Assembly (NCBI GenBank): GCA_964492185.1
Contig: CAZBJH010000095.1
Coordinates: 1 to 13,933 of the forward strand
Reading direction: 5' to 3'
DNA: 13,933 bases
Source: JAFGSZ01 sp964492185
GTDB taxonomy: Bacteria; Bacteroidota; Bacteroidia; Bacteroidales; UBA10428
The position numbers and the translations under genes were made by a program. The notes beneath the pieces are model-generated. The model was not told where the DNA came from. It ran no database searches and saw nothing but the letters and a program-made list of their open reading frames with translations. Shown here piece after piece: positions 8,016 through 13,933 of this stretch (its first letter is position 1; each line of letters opens with the position of its first letter).

Positions 8016-9053
8016 TTAAGTATCACGGTCAGCCGTATAAGTTCGCCATTTTTCAATCACCTGTTGCATATCCCGCGGCAGGGGCGATTCAAATTCCATA
8101 TCCTTTTCGTTCTCCGGGTGTTTAAAGCCAAGTGTTCTGGCATGCAATGCATGTCTGGGTATAACTGCAAAACAATTCCGGATAAACTGTTTGTATTTTG
8201 TAAATGTTGTTCCTCTCATGATCTTGTCACCTCCATAGCGTTCATCGTTGAAGATCGGATGATTGATGTATTCCATATGAACACGGATCTGATGTGTACG
8301 GCCCGTTTCCAGCCTGCATTCGACAAGGTTGACATAACCCAGCCGCTCCAGTACCCTGTAACGGGTAATGGCAGGTTTACCGCTTTCACTTTCGGGAAAC
8401 ACATGCATTAACATACGGTCTTTCGGATTTCTTCCGATGTTGCCTGTTATTGTGCCTTCGTCCTGTTCCATATTACCCCATACCAATGCAATATATCTGC
8501 GCCGGGTCGTATGTTCAAAAAACTGTTTTGCCAGCCGGTTTAATGCTGTTTCAGTTTTTGCTACAACAAGTAATCCCGATGTATTCTTATCAATACGATG
8601 AACAAGGCCGGGCCGTATTTCCCCGCTCTGAAAAAGAGGCAGATCCTGCAGATGCCAGGTCAGTGCATTTACAAGGGTGCCCGTATAGTTGCCATGTCCG
8701 GGATGAACCACCATACCCGCTTCTTTGTCTACCACAATTATATGATCATCTTCAAAAACAATATTCAGGGGAATATTTTCCGGAATAATCTCCGGTTCCC
8801 TGGGCGGATGAGGAAGAACTATTGAGATAATATCTTCGGGCTTAACTTTGTAATTTGATCTGACCGGCATGTCATTCACCAAAATGTTACCTGCATATGC
8901 TGCCTGCTGTATCTTATTCCGGGAAATGCTTTCAAGCCTGTTGGTGAGGAACTTATCAATCCTTAACATCCCCTGTCCCTTATCCACTTCAAACCTGAAA
9001 TGTTCATAAAGGTCTTGTTGTTCTTCATATTCATTTTCAGGGGATACATTCAT
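8016..9053 (-). CDS. rluD: RluA-family 23S rRNA pseudouridine synthase, RluD-like
   Basis: A 345-aa enzyme that isomerises uridines in rRNA. An S4 RNA-binding domain lies at about 28-82 (MLRIDKFLTNRLESISR, then AGNILVND). The catalytic domain carries HRIDKNTSG (152-160) with catalytic Asp155, followed by LLVVAKT. Further family signatures are GRTHQIRVHM (251-260) and HPIFNDERYGGD (265-276). The length and the S4 domain fit RluD, which modifies helix 69 of 23S rRNA, but the exact sites cannot be read from sequence. The first ATG gives a short acidic N-terminal tail (EEQQDLYEH) before S4, which is normal in Bacteroidota. It starts 10 nt after the T9SS cargo gene stop and is probably translated from the same mRNA as the PASTA gene. 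Confidence 0.93.
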   Translation of the reverse strand: MNVSPENEYEEQQDLYEHFRFEVDKGQGMLRIDKFLTNRLESISRNKIQQAAYAGNILVNDMPVRSNYKVKPEDIISIVLPHPPREPEIIPENIPLNIVFEDDHIIVVDKEAGMVVHPGHGNYTGTLVNALTWHLQDLPLFQSGEIRPGLVHRIDKNTSGLLVVAKTETALNRLAKQFFEHTTRRRYIALVWGNMEQDEGTITGNIGRNPKDRMLMHVFPESESGKPAITRYRVLERLGYVNLVECRLETGRTHQIRVHMEYINHPIFNDERYGGDKIMRGTTFTKYKQFIRNCFAVIPRHALHARTLGFKHPENEKDMEFESPLPRDMQQVIEKWRTYTADRDT

Positions 9054-9063
9054 TGCAATTACA

Positions 9064-10947
9064 TTAACGAATTATGATCAGTTTTTTTGTGATCCCCTTT
9101 TGTGCTTTTCCGGTAAACCGTATGATATATACCCCGGGCTGAAGACCGGAAACATCAATAGACTGATGAAAGAGTGATGAATTGTAAACCATATTTCCTG
9201 CAAGGTCATAAATGGTTGTATTAATCCTCGTTTCCATTGAGGGATCGGAAATTTCCAGGTAAACGATATGATTAGCAGGATTAGGATAAACACTGACAAG
9301 ATTCGGTGAAAGACCGGATATCTCCGGGTTATTAAGCGTGATCTTTTTTCCAAAAACGGGCCTTATCATCAATGAACCGTTCCTGATACTCATCGAAGGC
9401 TTGAACCAGACGCCTTCTGTGTTGACAAAGATGTTGTGCCTGTTATAATTATTTGCATCATAGCCAATATTCAGAAACTCATTTTGTGTTTGCTGAAGGC
9501 CTATATATACCGTATCTTTAACCGGGATCAGATTACCAAGAGGGTAACGCCTGAAATGAAGAAAATTGCCTGATGTTTCCGGAAAATAGATTGAATCGGT
9601 ACAGTGGATCAGCTCACCGGGTTCATTGTTTTTGTTATTCCATACACAAAGAGTGAAGGGAAGATTGGCAGTATAATCATTCTGTGTTTTATTAAAATAT
9701 ATATCAATAGCCCGTAAAGTATCTTCCTTATACAGATGAAAACGATAAGCCAGCTTAGCACCTGCTGATGATTCACCTGTAATACCGAATCCGAACTCGG
9801 GTGTTCCGTCGTCATATGCATAGTAGTCTTCATAGCGTTCAATCCGGGTGATCGTGTCGTTTTGTTTGAATTCATCATCTGTACTGAGCATTGCCTTAAT
9901 TTCATACTGCCCGTATTCAGCAGGATAATAAAGTATACCTGCATTAAATCTATCACTGCGGTCAAAAACAGAATTCGGTCCGAAGTCTTCGTTTCCGCCG
10001 ACTGCAGGACTTTCCTGTGTTCCTTTATTAAGATCGGTAATAAGGTATGAACGCGTGACTTTCACTATTGAATCGTAGGCATTCCTAAGATAGATGGTAA
10101 TAAGGTCTTTTTTTCCATTAAACTGGGCATTGGTCGTATGTGTCCATGGAACGGTTTCATACAGTATCAGAGTAGACTCCAGGGGTTTGACAAACATGAT
10201 ATCATCCAGCTGAGCATGACTGTTACGGGGTTTCTGTTCAAGCTGTACATAATCAATATGCCAGTGATCCACATTGCTTAATGCACCTTCTCCTCCCAAT
10301 ACATCTTTGACAGACATGCTGGTGTAGTTGGCAAAGCGAAATCTGAATCCTTCCTGCAGCAGAGTGTCATTAACAGGAACGATGACCTGCCGGAAAGGAA
10401 ACAGTGTATCCCCGGGTTTATCCCATGCTCTGAGCCAAATGGAGTCTTTAGCGGAATAAAAATCCAGTAAAAGCGTATCATTACGTTCAGGCAGTTCTCC
10501 TTTTCCTCCTGCCTGGTAAAAAAAGCTCAGAAAAACAGTGTCGGTCTGGCCGGCAAACGGACCCAGGTCAATGGGATGAGAGGTAAGGTGATCTGATCTG
10601 GTTACCTGTTGGGATTGTGCATATGGATCCCCGTTTTTGCCAATGGCATCAAGTGTTGCTACGCCAACGGATATAGGCATATCAGGGTAGCTGTTATTGA
10701 TAAAGGCATCTTTATCTGACCATAATGACGGGTCAGGGTATATACCCTCGTATGAAAAGTCATCGAAAAAAGGAAGAGACAATAATACTTTAGTTGCAGA
10801 GGTAGTCTTCAGTTCAGGTTTTGACTTTTCATTTTGAGATTTGATAACCGGATTATTAGACAATCCTCGCAATTCCTGTCCTGAAGCCGGGCTCTTTATC
10901 AGAATGGGGGGAAGCAGTAATAGTATGTATAGCTTAGTATTCTTCAT
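9064..10947 (-). CDS. T9SS type A sorting-domain (CTD) secreted protein
   Basis: A 627-aa predicted T9SS cargo protein with no recognised catalytic domain. From the ATG at 10947: signal peptide about 1-23 (ending ASGQ); an N-terminal beta-sandwich-like region beginning LPFFDDFSYEG and containing WHIDYVQLEQ; a middle region opening YYAYDDGTPEFGFGITG, a stretch common in Bacteroidota secreted proteins; and a C-terminal sorting domain of about 79 residues. The sorting domain has VYPNPANHIVYLEI, IYDLAGNMVY and LQPGVYIIRF, and ends KKLIIIR. This is the type A signal cleaved and processed by the T9SS outer-membrane machinery. An upstream in-frame ATG at 10968 would add MIFRIIL and enlarge the overlap. 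The start at 10947 gives a cleaner signal peptide and a 14-nt overlap with the PASTA gene, which suggests translational coupling. Confidence 0.88.
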   Translation of the reverse strand: MKNTKLYILLLLPPILIKSPASGQELRGLSNNPVIKSQNEKSKPELKTTSATKVLLSLPFFDDFSYEGIYPDPSLWSDKDAFINNSYPDMPISVGVATLDAIGKNGDPYAQSQQVTRSDHLTSHPIDLGPFAGQTDTVFLSFFYQAGGKGELPERNDTLLLDFYSAKDSIWLRAWDKPGDTLFPFRQVIVPVNDTLLQEGFRFRFANYTSMSVKDVLGGEGALSNVDHWHIDYVQLEQKPRNSHAQLDDIMFVKPLESTLILYETVPWTHTTNAQFNGKKDLITIYLRNAYDSIVKVTRSYLITDLNKGTQESPAVGGNEDFGPNSVFDRSDRFNAGILYYPAEYGQYEIKAMLSTDDEFKQNDTITRIERYEDYYAYDDGTPEFGFGITGESSAGAKLAYRFHLYKEDTLRAIDIYFNKTQNDYTANLPFTLCVWNNKNNEPGELIHCTDSIYFPETSGNFLHFRRYPLGNLIPVKDTVYIGLQQTQNEFLNIGYDANNYNRHNIFVNTEGVWFKPSMSIRNGSLMIRPVFGKKITLNNPEISGLSPNLVSVYPNPANHIVYLEISDPSMETRINTTIYDLAGNMVYNSSLFHQSIDVSGLQPGVYIIRFTGKAQKGITKKLIIIR

Positions 10948-11836
10948 CAGGATAATCCGGAAAATCAACTGTGTCGTTGTTATTTGTGATCTTTGTTGAA
11001 TCGGTTGTTAACCATATATCGATGGAGGAACCAAGGGGTATCGTTGGCTCATCAGTAGCTTCGGGTACCTGCTTCCACACTTTGGCATTTATGCTGTCTT
11101 CTGTTGTTTCCACGGTATTGTCCATAACAACGGCTCCCAGCCTCAGGTACCTGTCGGAAGCAATAATTTTCGCGTCTTCAAGTTTATTGTTGATAAGATC
11201 GGGTATAAATGTTTTATCATCCCCCAGTCCCTTACCCAGAACAAGATCGATTGAGGAACCCCTGATCAGGGTATCTCCCCGTGATACAGGCGAACCGTTG
11301 AATTTTTGTTCCAGTACAACATTCTTAGCTATGTCAAACACGTATTCCAATTTGCCTGCAACAAGGCCGTGGGATTCCATTACTGACCGTGCCTGGCGCA
11401 GTGTATGGCCAATAAGATTGGGCATCAGGGTTTTTTCCGGTGTTTTAGTACTGGTGGTAAGGAAAACCTTTCTGTTGCTTTTAACTTTAAATCCTGCCTC
11501 CGGATGTTGATCAACAACCACCCCGGGAGGATACTCATCCGAATATACCGAATCAAAGATTTCATACCTGAGATTCTTTTTCCCGGTTATTGATTCTACT
11601 TCATCCATACTCATTCCTTTTAGATCCGGTACCGAAAAAGCTTTGCCATGATGGGTGTATACCCTTAAAATAAGGAAAAAGAGAACTAATACAAAAATTG
11701 TGATTGCCGCAGCAATACCAAGGTTAAAGAGAAATTTTTTACTTGCCAGGTATTTGATTAGCGGATGCCCCTTAAGGGAGTTTTTCTTAAATCGTTTATT
11801 AATCAAGGTCTTATAAGTTAAATGGGTATTTAACAA
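10934..11836 (-). CDS. Membrane-anchored triple-PASTA domain protein
   Basis: A 300-aa protein with a basic cytoplasmic N-terminus (about 1-35), one transmembrane helix (about 36-58) and three periplasmic PASTA domains. The domains lie at about 67-129 (SVPDLKGMSMDEVES), 136-202 (LMPNLIGHTLRQARSV) and 209-277 (FIPDLINNKLEDAKI). An acidic tail, FPDYPDEEY, closes the protein. PASTA domains bind peptidoglycan stem peptides or beta-lactams in Ser/Thr kinases and class A/B penicillin-binding proteins. Here no kinase or penicillin-binding domain is attached, so it is a stand-alone PASTA protein and its role is inferred to be cell-wall sensing or scaffolding. No other Met occurs before the membrane helix, so the start is secure. 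The last codons overlap the start of the T9SS cargo gene. A promoter at 11890-11920 would give a leader of about 47 nt. Confidence 0.93.
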   Translation of the reverse strand: MLNTHLTYKTLINKRFKKNSLKGHPLIKYLASKKFLFNLGIAAAITIFVLVLFFLILRVYTHHGKAFSVPDLKGMSMDEVESITGKKNLRYEIFDSVYSDEYPPGVVVDQHPEAGFKVKSNRKVFLTTSTKTPEKTLMPNLIGHTLRQARSVMESHGLVAGKLEYVFDIAKNVVLEQKFNGSPVSRGDTLIRGSSIDLVLGKGLGDDKTFIPDLINNKLEDAKIIASDRYLRLGAVVMDNTVETTEDSINAKVWKQVPEATDEPTIPLGSSIDIWLTTDSTKITNNNDTVDFPDYPDEEY

Positions 11837-11889
11837 TCAATATGCATGAATATAAATAAAACTTTACAATATTAGTATAAACGACGCAG

Positions 11890-11920
11890 CAAATATAAAA
11901 TTATATTTACTACATGTAAA
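11890..11920 (-). promoter_or_regulatory. Bacteroidota promoter of the PASTA operon
   Basis: On the minus strand TATATTTG (11897 to 11890) is an exact TAnnTTTG -7 box. TTTA (11920 to 11917) stands 19 nt upstream, one base off the TTTG -33 box. The predicted start is near 11883. The -7 box overlaps an AAATATAA/TTATATTT inverted repeat (11891-11908). From 11921 to about 12045, between this promoter and the rpmH terminator, I see no gene. Confidence 0.55.
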
Positions 11921-12056
11921 ATCCGTGCTTTTATTATTCATCCCTCAGGTTTGGGACAGATGCAAAGCGTCGGGAGCTGAATTTATAGTCCGGCTAATTT
12001 GCTATAGGGTCTGTCAATAAAATGCAGGTTGATTATTAAATAAAAGTTGGGCCAAC

Positions 12057-12087
12057 AAAAAAAATGGAAGGTGAAGCACCTTCCATT
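12057..12087 (-). terminator. Intrinsic terminator of rpmH
   Basis: A perfect 11-bp stem, AATGGAAGGTG/CACCTTCCATT (12063-12073/12077-12087), encloses a 3-nt loop. On the minus strand it is followed by a run of T (complement of the A-run at 12057-12064), the classic rho-independent form. It sits 25 nt past the rpmH stop and isolates rpmH from the PASTA operon. On the plus strand the T-run is poor. Confidence 0.85.
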
Positions 12088-12112
12088 CTTTTGTAAATAT
12101 ATGGAAACAGTT

Positions 12113-12268
12113 TTACTTATGCCCTATCTCGTCAGAAACCGATAAACGTTTTCTGCCTTTGGCTCTTCTTCTCGAAATAACTTTTCGGCCATTAGGATCA
12201 GACATTCTTTCCCTGAAACCATGCTTGTTTTTTCGTCGTCTGTTTGAAGGCTGAAATGTGCGTTTCAT
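12113..12268 (-). CDS. rpmH: 50S ribosomal protein L34
   Basis: A 51-aa, strongly basic protein beginning MKRTFQPSNRRRKNKHGFRE, the universal L34 signature, continuing RMSDPNGRKVISRRRAKGRK and ending with a short acidic-then-basic tail, SVSDEIGHK. It is a component of the large ribosomal subunit. The tail extends slightly beyond the 44-46 residues of proteobacterial L34, as is usual in Bacteroidota. It is transcribed alone from its own promoter and terminator and is divergent from gldB. The usual partners in many bacteria, rnpA and dnaA, are not adjacent here. Confidence 0.96.
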   Translation of the reverse strand: MKRTFQPSNRRRKNKHGFRERMSDPNGRKVISRRRAKGRKRLSVSDEIGHK

Positions 12269-12283
12269 TATCCGAACAAATTT
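12268..12283 (-). repeat. 16-nt direct repeat at the rpmH start codon
   Basis: On the plus strand this reads TTATCCGAACAAATTT. It matches TTATCCGGACAAATTG at 12319-12334 in 14 of 16 positions, 51 nt away and in the same orientation. This copy ends on the first base of the rpmH ATG. It could be a translational or transcriptional control site, or simply a local duplication. Confidence 0.6.
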
Positions 12284-12300
12284 AATTTTTAAAAGAGGAG

Positions 12301-12331
12301 CAAAGGTAATGTTTTTTTTTATCCGGACAAA
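12301..12331 (-). promoter_or_regulatory. Bacteroidota promoter of rpmH
   Basis: On the minus strand TTTG (12331 to 12328), a 19-nt spacer and TACCTTTG (12308 to 12301) match the Bacteroidota -33/-7 consensus TTTG-N19-TAnnTTTG exactly. The spacer holds a run of nine A. Transcription would start near 12294, giving a leader of about 26 nt that is A/T-rich and lacks a Shine-Dalgarno sequence. Confidence 0.75.
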
Positions 12332-12334
12332 TTG
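12319..12334 (-). repeat. 16-nt direct repeat over the rpmH -33 box
   Basis: This is the upstream partner of the copy at 12268-12283. On the minus strand it reads CAATTTGTCCGGATAA and contains the TTTG of the -33 box. A protein bound here would touch the core promoter. Confidence 0.6.
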
Positions 12335-12541
12335 TTATTAAAAAATCATTGGCAATATAACTTAAAAATATTTTGTTATACGGTTCTGATTAGCGCACTT
12401 TTATAATTCAGATTCTCAGATCACTGAGGTAAAGAGCACATGGCCGGACTTTCAGAATTATAAAACTTCCCGGGTCTTAGTGGTTTAATAATGAATGATT
12501 ATTATCTTCGTTAGTGCAATAGGTTCTCTCAATATGGAATA

Positions 12542-12576
12542 TATTTTAACCTGTATTAATAATGCAGGTTAAAATA
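12542..12576 (+). promoter_or_regulatory. Long palindrome upstream of gldB
   Basis: A perfect 12-bp stem, TATTTTAACCTG/CAGGTTAAAATA (12542-12553/12565-12576), continues inward through one G-T pair and three A-T pairs to a 3-nt loop, giving about 16 pairs. It ends 33 nt before the gldB ATG and has no T-run after it, so it is not a normal terminator. It could be an operator, an mRNA 5' hairpin or a small mobile remnant. Confidence 0.5.
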
Positions 12577-12609
12577 ACTTAATACGAATTGGAATAAAAA
12601 TTTAAACTG

Positions 12610-13620
12610 ATGAGAATAATAAATATCTCACTGCTTTTCCTAACGGTTTTAATACTCACATCCTGCAAAAGCAACAAATTTGATGTTGATATCTCTGATA
12701 TTGATATTGAACTTTCTATAAAACGCTTTGAACAGGATCTTTTTGCCATTCCTGTCGACAGCCTGGAGGAGGGCATACATTTTCTGGAACAGAAATACAG
12801 GGATTTTTTTCCTTTATTCAATCACATGATCATTTCGGTCGGATCAAGTAAGAGTCCCGGATATCCTGATCTACTGCAATCTTTTGTAACTGATTACACG
12901 ATATATCAGGTATATGACCGGACATGTGAGATATATCCTGATCTACACCGGTTGACAGAAGAATTTGAAACGGCATTTTCTTATTATAATTACTATTTTC
13001 CTGAAAATCCGGTTCCGGAGATCGTCAGTTACATAGGTGGGTTCAATCATTCTGTTGTTACGGCTGACAGCCTTATCGGCATCGGGCTGGATAAGTATCT
13101 GGGTACAGATGAGGAATTTTATTCACTGCTGAGTCCGCCTGTACCCAATTACAGGAGGCGCAATATGCACAGGGATATGATACTTCCTGATTGTACGCGT
13201 GCCTGGGGCATGACCGAATTTGAATTTGTAAATCCTGTCAATAATCTGTTAAATAATATGATCTATGAAGGAAAGATAATGTATTTTGTCAGATCCATGA
13301 TGCCTTTTGAACCGGATTCAATGATATGGGGTTTTAAAGAAAAACAGCTTGAGTTTTGCAGGAATAATGAAGAGCAGATGTGGACCTACCTTGTTGAAAA
13401 TAAGCTACTTTTCAATACCGAAAAACTGGTTATTTCCAAATTTATTGAAGAAGGCCCCTTTACAAAAGATTTTTCAGCGGAATCGCCTGCCCGTGCAGCA
13501 GTTTGGGTTGGTTATCAAATTGTCGACGCTTATTCTGAGAAGAATAACATTACCCTGCCTGAACTCATGAATGAGACTGATTATCAAATGATACTTAATA
13601 GTTCGGGGTATAATCCATGA
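12610..13620 (+). CDS. gldB: Gliding motility lipoprotein GldB
   Basis: A 336-aa lipoprotein. The signal peptide ends in lipobox LTSC (Cys19), followed by KSNK, and matures to an N-terminally acylated envelope protein. Family signatures are IELSIKRFEQDLFAI near the start (about 34-48), the mid-region IVSYIGGFNHSVV, and the strongly conserved C-terminus SPARAAVWVGYQIVDAYSEK followed by LPELM and ILNSSGYNP. The length fits GldB. In Flavobacterium johnsoniae GldB is needed for gliding, but homologues are widespread in non-gliding Bacteroidota, where their link to the T9SS is less clear. The gene stands alone on this strand, divergent from rpmH, behind a region of inverted repeats, and ends in an intrinsic terminator. 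An in-frame ATG at the signal peptide start, with no Shine-Dalgarno site, supports this start. Confidence 0.93.
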   Translation: MRIINISLLFLTVLILTSCKSNKFDVDISDIDIELSIKRFEQDLFAIPVDSLEEGIHFLEQKYRDFFPLFNHMIISVGSSKSPGYPDLLQSFVTDYTIYQVYDRTCEIYPDLHRLTEEFETAFSYYNYYFPENPVPEIVSYIGGFNHSVVTADSLIGIGLDKYLGTDEEFYSLLSPPVPNYRRRNMHRDMILPDCTRAWGMTEFEFVNPVNNLLNNMIYEGKIMYFVRSMMPFEPDSMIWGFKEKQLEFCRNNEEQMWTYLVENKLLFNTEKLVISKFIEEGPFTKDFSAESPARAAVWVGYQIVDAYSEKNNITLPELMNETDYQMILNSSGYNP

Positions 13621-13648
13621 TATTCACTTCAGATCACGGATTTTTTTT
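13612..13648 (+). terminator. Intrinsic terminator overlapping the gldB stop
   Basis: AATCCATGA (13612-13620) pairs with TCACGGATT (13634-13642) with a single mismatch, and T-residues run on to 13648. The left arm contains the gldB stop codon, so ribosome release and termination overlap. Confidence 0.6.
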
Positions 13649-13783
13649 CCTTGACATTATAATGCACCCTCAATGGTGTCCGTCTATATAGTTGGCAAAA
13701 TACTTAACTAACTATATGTCTGGCTCTTATATAGAATAGCATTGTTATTATAAACACTATAGTTATTATAAATGCCTTCAAAG
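13649..13783. other. AT-rich intergenic spacer, no gene
   Basis: No open frame of note and no tRNA-like fold. It contains an 8-bp inverted repeat, ATATAGTT/AACTATAT (13686-13693/13710-13717), and further TATA-rich short dyads leading into the right-hand repeat. Confidence 0.5.
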
Positions 13784-13933
13784 GGCCAATTGTTTCGAAC
13801 CACTCCCCATGCGGTTCGACTTACTTTTTTGCAACAGCGAAAAAAAGTAAGCAAAAAACGCCGCCGCTGACAGGATTATCCTAAAAAATCAAGGTGCTCA
13901 CCTAAAAATCGAGAACTCCTAACGTCGGACAGC
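13784..13933 (-). repeat. Composite hairpin-rich repeat, right copy (inverted)
   Basis: Read on the minus strand, this begins CTGTCCGACG at the window edge and passes a GGTGAGCACC dyad. It then reaches TTTTTTGCTTAC inside a perfect 11-bp stem (13820-13830/13841-13851), a TCGAACC/GGTTCGA stem (13795-13801/13813-13819) and a final TTGGCC. The order and the motif sequences match the left copy (73-237). The stem sequences differ but remain paired, which points to selection on structure or to a variable repeat family. The element may continue past the window edge. Confidence 0.7.

Larger units (their letters stand above)
12269..12609. other. Divergent rpmH-gldB intergenic region with three dyads
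   Basis: A 341-nt stretch without a gene. It holds the rpmH leader and promoter, then three inverted repeats on the gldB side. The first is an 11-bp perfect pair, TTTTATAATTC/GAATTATAAAA (12399-12409/12455-12465), enclosing a CTCAG-ATCA-CTGAG hairpin (12415-12428). The second is TAATAAT/ATTATTA (12486-12492/12498-12504). The third is a long palindrome at 12542-12576, listed separately. I could not find a convincing TAnnTTTG promoter for gldB. Confidence 0.55.

Noticed and set aside
7983..8411. 142-codon plus-strand open frame
   Set aside because: It is antisense to the RluD-family gene, with no family signature.
10948..10968. Earlier ATG for the T9SS cargo protein
   Set aside because: It adds MIFRIIL before a Lys-containing signal peptide start and increases overlap with the PASTA gene; the internal ATG gives a standard n-region.
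10971..11510. 179-codon open frame on the plus strand
   Set aside because: It is the antisense of the PASTA gene, whose domains are unmistakable; the plus-strand product is Ser/Leu-rich with no known motif.
12113..12334. Possible oriC or dnaA/rnpA neighbourhood around rpmH
   Set aside because: TTATCCGG-like words resemble DnaA boxes only partly, there are just two, and neither dnaA nor rnpA is adjacent; they are better described as direct repeats at the rpmH promoter.

Overview
The window looks like chromosomal DNA of a Bacteroidota member, probably a Bacteroidales/Marinilabiliales-type bacterium with a type IX secretion system (T9SS). The evidence is a T9SS type A sorting domain on one protein, a GldB lipoprotein, a PorE-like TPR/PD40/OmpA protein, a DUF5686 outer-membrane protein, and promoters of the TTTG-N19-TAnnTTTG type with little use of Shine-Dalgarno sites. 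I see no phage, transposase, CRISPR array, tRNA or rRNA. The gene content is mostly core genome (ribosome biogenesis plus cell envelope) and not an obvious accessory island.

Layout. (1) 1-495 has no convincing gene. It holds a composite hairpin-rich repeat (about 32-237), a terminator-like hairpin (301-326) and a weak promoter. (2) 496-2493 (+) encodes a PorE-like periplasmic/outer-membrane protein. (3) 2544-11836 is one long run of seven minus-strand genes. In transcription order these are a membrane-anchored triple-PASTA protein, a T9SS cargo protein (14-nt overlap), an RluD-family pseudouridine synthase (10-nt gap), a DUF5686 outer-membrane protein (63 nt), Era (10 nt), Der (134 nt) and a small lipoprotein (78 nt). 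A good promoter lies at 11890-11920, upstream of the PASTA gene. (4) 12113-12268 (-) is rpmH (ribosomal protein L34), a short gene with its own promoter and a strong intrinsic terminator. (5) 12610-13620 (+) is gldB, divergent from rpmH across 341 nt rich in dyads, and it ends in an intrinsic terminator. (6) 13621-13933 is non-coding and contains a second, inverted copy of the composite repeat seen at the left edge.

Two themes run through the genes. Ribosome assembly and modification is served by Era, Der, RluD and L34. Envelope biology and T9SS/gliding is served by the PorE-like protein, the CTD cargo protein, GldB, the PASTA protein, the DUF5686 protein and a lipoprotein. The most unusual signals are non-coding: inward-facing related composite repeats at both edges, a near-identical 16-nt direct repeat that spans the -33 box and the start codon of rpmH, and three successive inverted repeats in front of gldB. 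I found no clear undescribed multi-gene system.
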